Part shown: positions 55,501 to 58,500 of the stretch, in pieces
Numbering within the stretch: the first letter of the stretch is position 1
Layout: each line of letters opens with the position of its first letter
From: Paragonimus westermani
Taxonomy: Eukaryota > Platyhelminthes > Trematoda > Plagiorchiida > Troglotrematidae
Length of the DNA: 64,000 nucleotides
Direction of reading: 5' to 3'
Assembly: GCA_008508345.1 (NCBI GenBank)
Contig: QNGE01002648.1
Span: 18,034 to 82,033, forward strand
Program-made: the position numbers and the translations under genes
Notes under the pieces: model-generated
What the model saw: only the letters and a program-made list of their open reading frames with translations
Database searches by the model: none
What the model was told of the DNA's origin: nothing

Positions 55501-58500
55501 CGCTAGTAAAGAGAAGAACGAAAGCGATGCTGGACGCAGCGCACAGAGGTCCTGCAAGGATGAGTGAGCCTCTGCGAAGGAAGCGCTGGTGTCTGATTGC
55601 CCAGCCGATGGCCAGGAGGCCATGCAGCGGTTCAATGAGGCCAGGCTTGGACAGGAAGCAGATCCATCCGTGCCAATTGTCACACTGCAAGGTTTGTTGG
55701 ACAGGCGATGTCGGGAATGGATCGAGAATCAGGACGGCAGCTATCAACGGCGCAGCTTATTGAAGGTCTCATGGTGGCCATCCAGGACCAAGTCCGTATC
55801 GCCCATTTGGCCAGAAGGATAAATCTTGATGAACTTATGAATATGATTCGGGAGTTTGGAGTCATGTCGGTCGTCTCGGTGGATGCGGGCGGCAATATAG
55901 ACAGACACTGGAAGAAATGCAGGAAGTAACACAGCGGCTGACAGCAGATGTGGTTGCGTTAAGAGCACCATCGTCTCCCTGGTGTTGAGGCTTGCCTGTT
56001 GGTTCCCGAATGTACGCACTATACTACTCACAACCGAGTCTGCCTGTTATAAAGCACTGACGAATTGGTGAGTGTTGTTGGAAGATGTTTGCTAGATTTT
56101 TTATATCGTCTGATAGACTAAAACGTGTTCAACATTCAGTCATAGACAGCATGCCTGCAGTTCTTTGTATTAATGTGCTGATGTTATACATTGTATTTTT
56201 CACATCATACTATTAGAGATTATTACGTGTCATATCATTAAGGGTTTGTTTTGCATATTTGCAGTTAACAAGTAGCTGGCCGAAAAGCTCTACAAAATCA
56301 TCGACTCACTCCACGAGAGTGCCTCACCACTTAGTGTGACGGTGCAAGTGTTGCATACTGAACTCTAAGCAGATGCATTTAAACAAAACGGCAAGTGTCA
56401 AGCAACGTCAGAGGTTAGGGTTCACTTTACTACACCTCACTCGCGATACATCTAGCCGGATAGACTTCAGTTCTGTTTGAAGGACACCAGCCCGATTAGT
56501 AGACTTGCGAGTTGAAATCAACTCCTGTGCCGGATTCCAGGATAAAAGCAATTACGAGACTGTCCTCAGCTGGTGCGCAGGAAAACAATTTTGATCAGTC
56601 TTAGATATACGGATTTACGAACACCTGAGTGAGAAAGTATGAAATTTATTTTTGGACAAATTCTGCTACTTATAGCCCAAATTTCGAAACGTTTAGGCGT
56701 GTGTGATATGAAGATCTGCAGCAAAAGTCCAACGGCGTCCTGTGACTTACTTAACATTAAAAAATTGAGATGTGGGAATCAAGTATGTTGAATAACTCGT
56801 TAGTTAATACATTGAACAAATAAATTTTATCAGTTCTTGTCTTGTGCGCGCAAATGAAACAAAAGATAGTCATGTAGTTCAAGTGTGGAGTACGTGTTTT
56901 GGTCGATAAACGAGCTGGAAAACTGTGTAATGATATTTCGACAAAAACTTCAGAATCAAACGTTACCGATCAATACTTTAGAGTTGGTTAGAGTCGATTA
57001 GCTGTTCCTGAAAAATAAAAAATAATAGACAATTAGGCAAATTTCAATTGAAGAAATTTGACAAATGCTCCTGCATACTTCACAATGCTTTTTATCAACC
57101 CCATCAATTACCCAGTAGAACAAATTTAGGTGAAACAAGCATTTGTTTAATGGTGAATCGGCATCTTTATCAAACAAAAACTTACGAAGTAAGTACAGTT
57201 TACCAACCTTTTCCGTTTATCAGATTGGTCTTATCGCGTTCTGGCGTTCATTTCTACGAATTCTCTGAGTAGTTAGACAACAATGTGGAGATATCAAGTC
57301 ACATTCAGCCCACATGAGGTGAAACGATCTAGGTAGACCAAACTGATAACTCCACCATTTATTAAGGCAACATTTTCTGTTAACTATTGGTTAAAGTTAG
57401 AATTCTGCTACGCAACAACTCGCGGGAACCTAATGTTCCTCAAAAAAGTTGAATGGCAGTCGTCCGTCTGATTGCAATTTGAATCATGACCTATTCGTAT
57501 ACAATCTCGACTGATGAAATTGAAAACTATCAGACGGAAGGTTGAGTAGCAAGTTTAAAAGTTCAGTGTAAAAGCGGGACAACGAAACGTACATGTTGCT
57601 ATAAATGAAGGAGCCAAGTCGGGACAGGTGCACTTGATTTACCGTTGTATTTCGGAAGTCAAAGCAAAAGTGTGACACAGAACTATTGATTGGTAAGGGG
57701 ATTAACAAAATTAGCAATGATTTCTTCTAAATTCATAGTTAGCATGCTTGTAGTTCCCGTTGAAACTCGTTTCAAATTATCAAAGCGATAAATATGGTGA
57801 ACTGTAGTCGTCCTGCCCTATTCATTCTTTCTTATATCAGTCACACACCTACTTAGAAGGTATTGTGGTTCAAGCCAAAATTCATGTTAACAGTGAAGAT
57901 GAATTTCAGGAAAAAAGGAGTGTGGGAAAAAGATTAGAATAGACAAGTATACAACTAGAAAAAAATGCTGTAAACTTAGCACACCGTCAACTACTGCACT
58001 ATTTCTAGTCAGAAACTTGAACGATCACAAGAACTTTGTCTAAGTAAGCAGTACCTACCCACTTCGCTCAGCGGAGTCAGAGTCTTTTTATTCTGTGACC
58101 ACTCTATTCCTTGACCACCTTAGAATTCTACTCAACTGTTGCTGGTGATGTATAGATAACCCGTGCAGTAAATACACATCTACCATGTGGAATGCTTGAA
58201 TCATTTATCGCAGACCTTGCGACACGAGTGTTTGTCCAACTGATCGGGTGTCAGAGCGTTCCGTATAAACACTGTGAAACTGCAACGTTGCACACGTGGG
58301 CATCCTACTTGATATGGGCTTACCGGTGGAAAGAACTGTAGCCAAACATAAGCAGTCTGTTTATACCTTCCGTGCGAGCCGAGCTCGGTTGCGAAGTATA
58401 AAGTAAGGCGGAAAGGATACAAGCGTTGTATGTCCTGTCTTTTTAATAACAACCGAATATCACTTTGCAGTATGCTCTACATCGTGCACTACAGGCTGGT

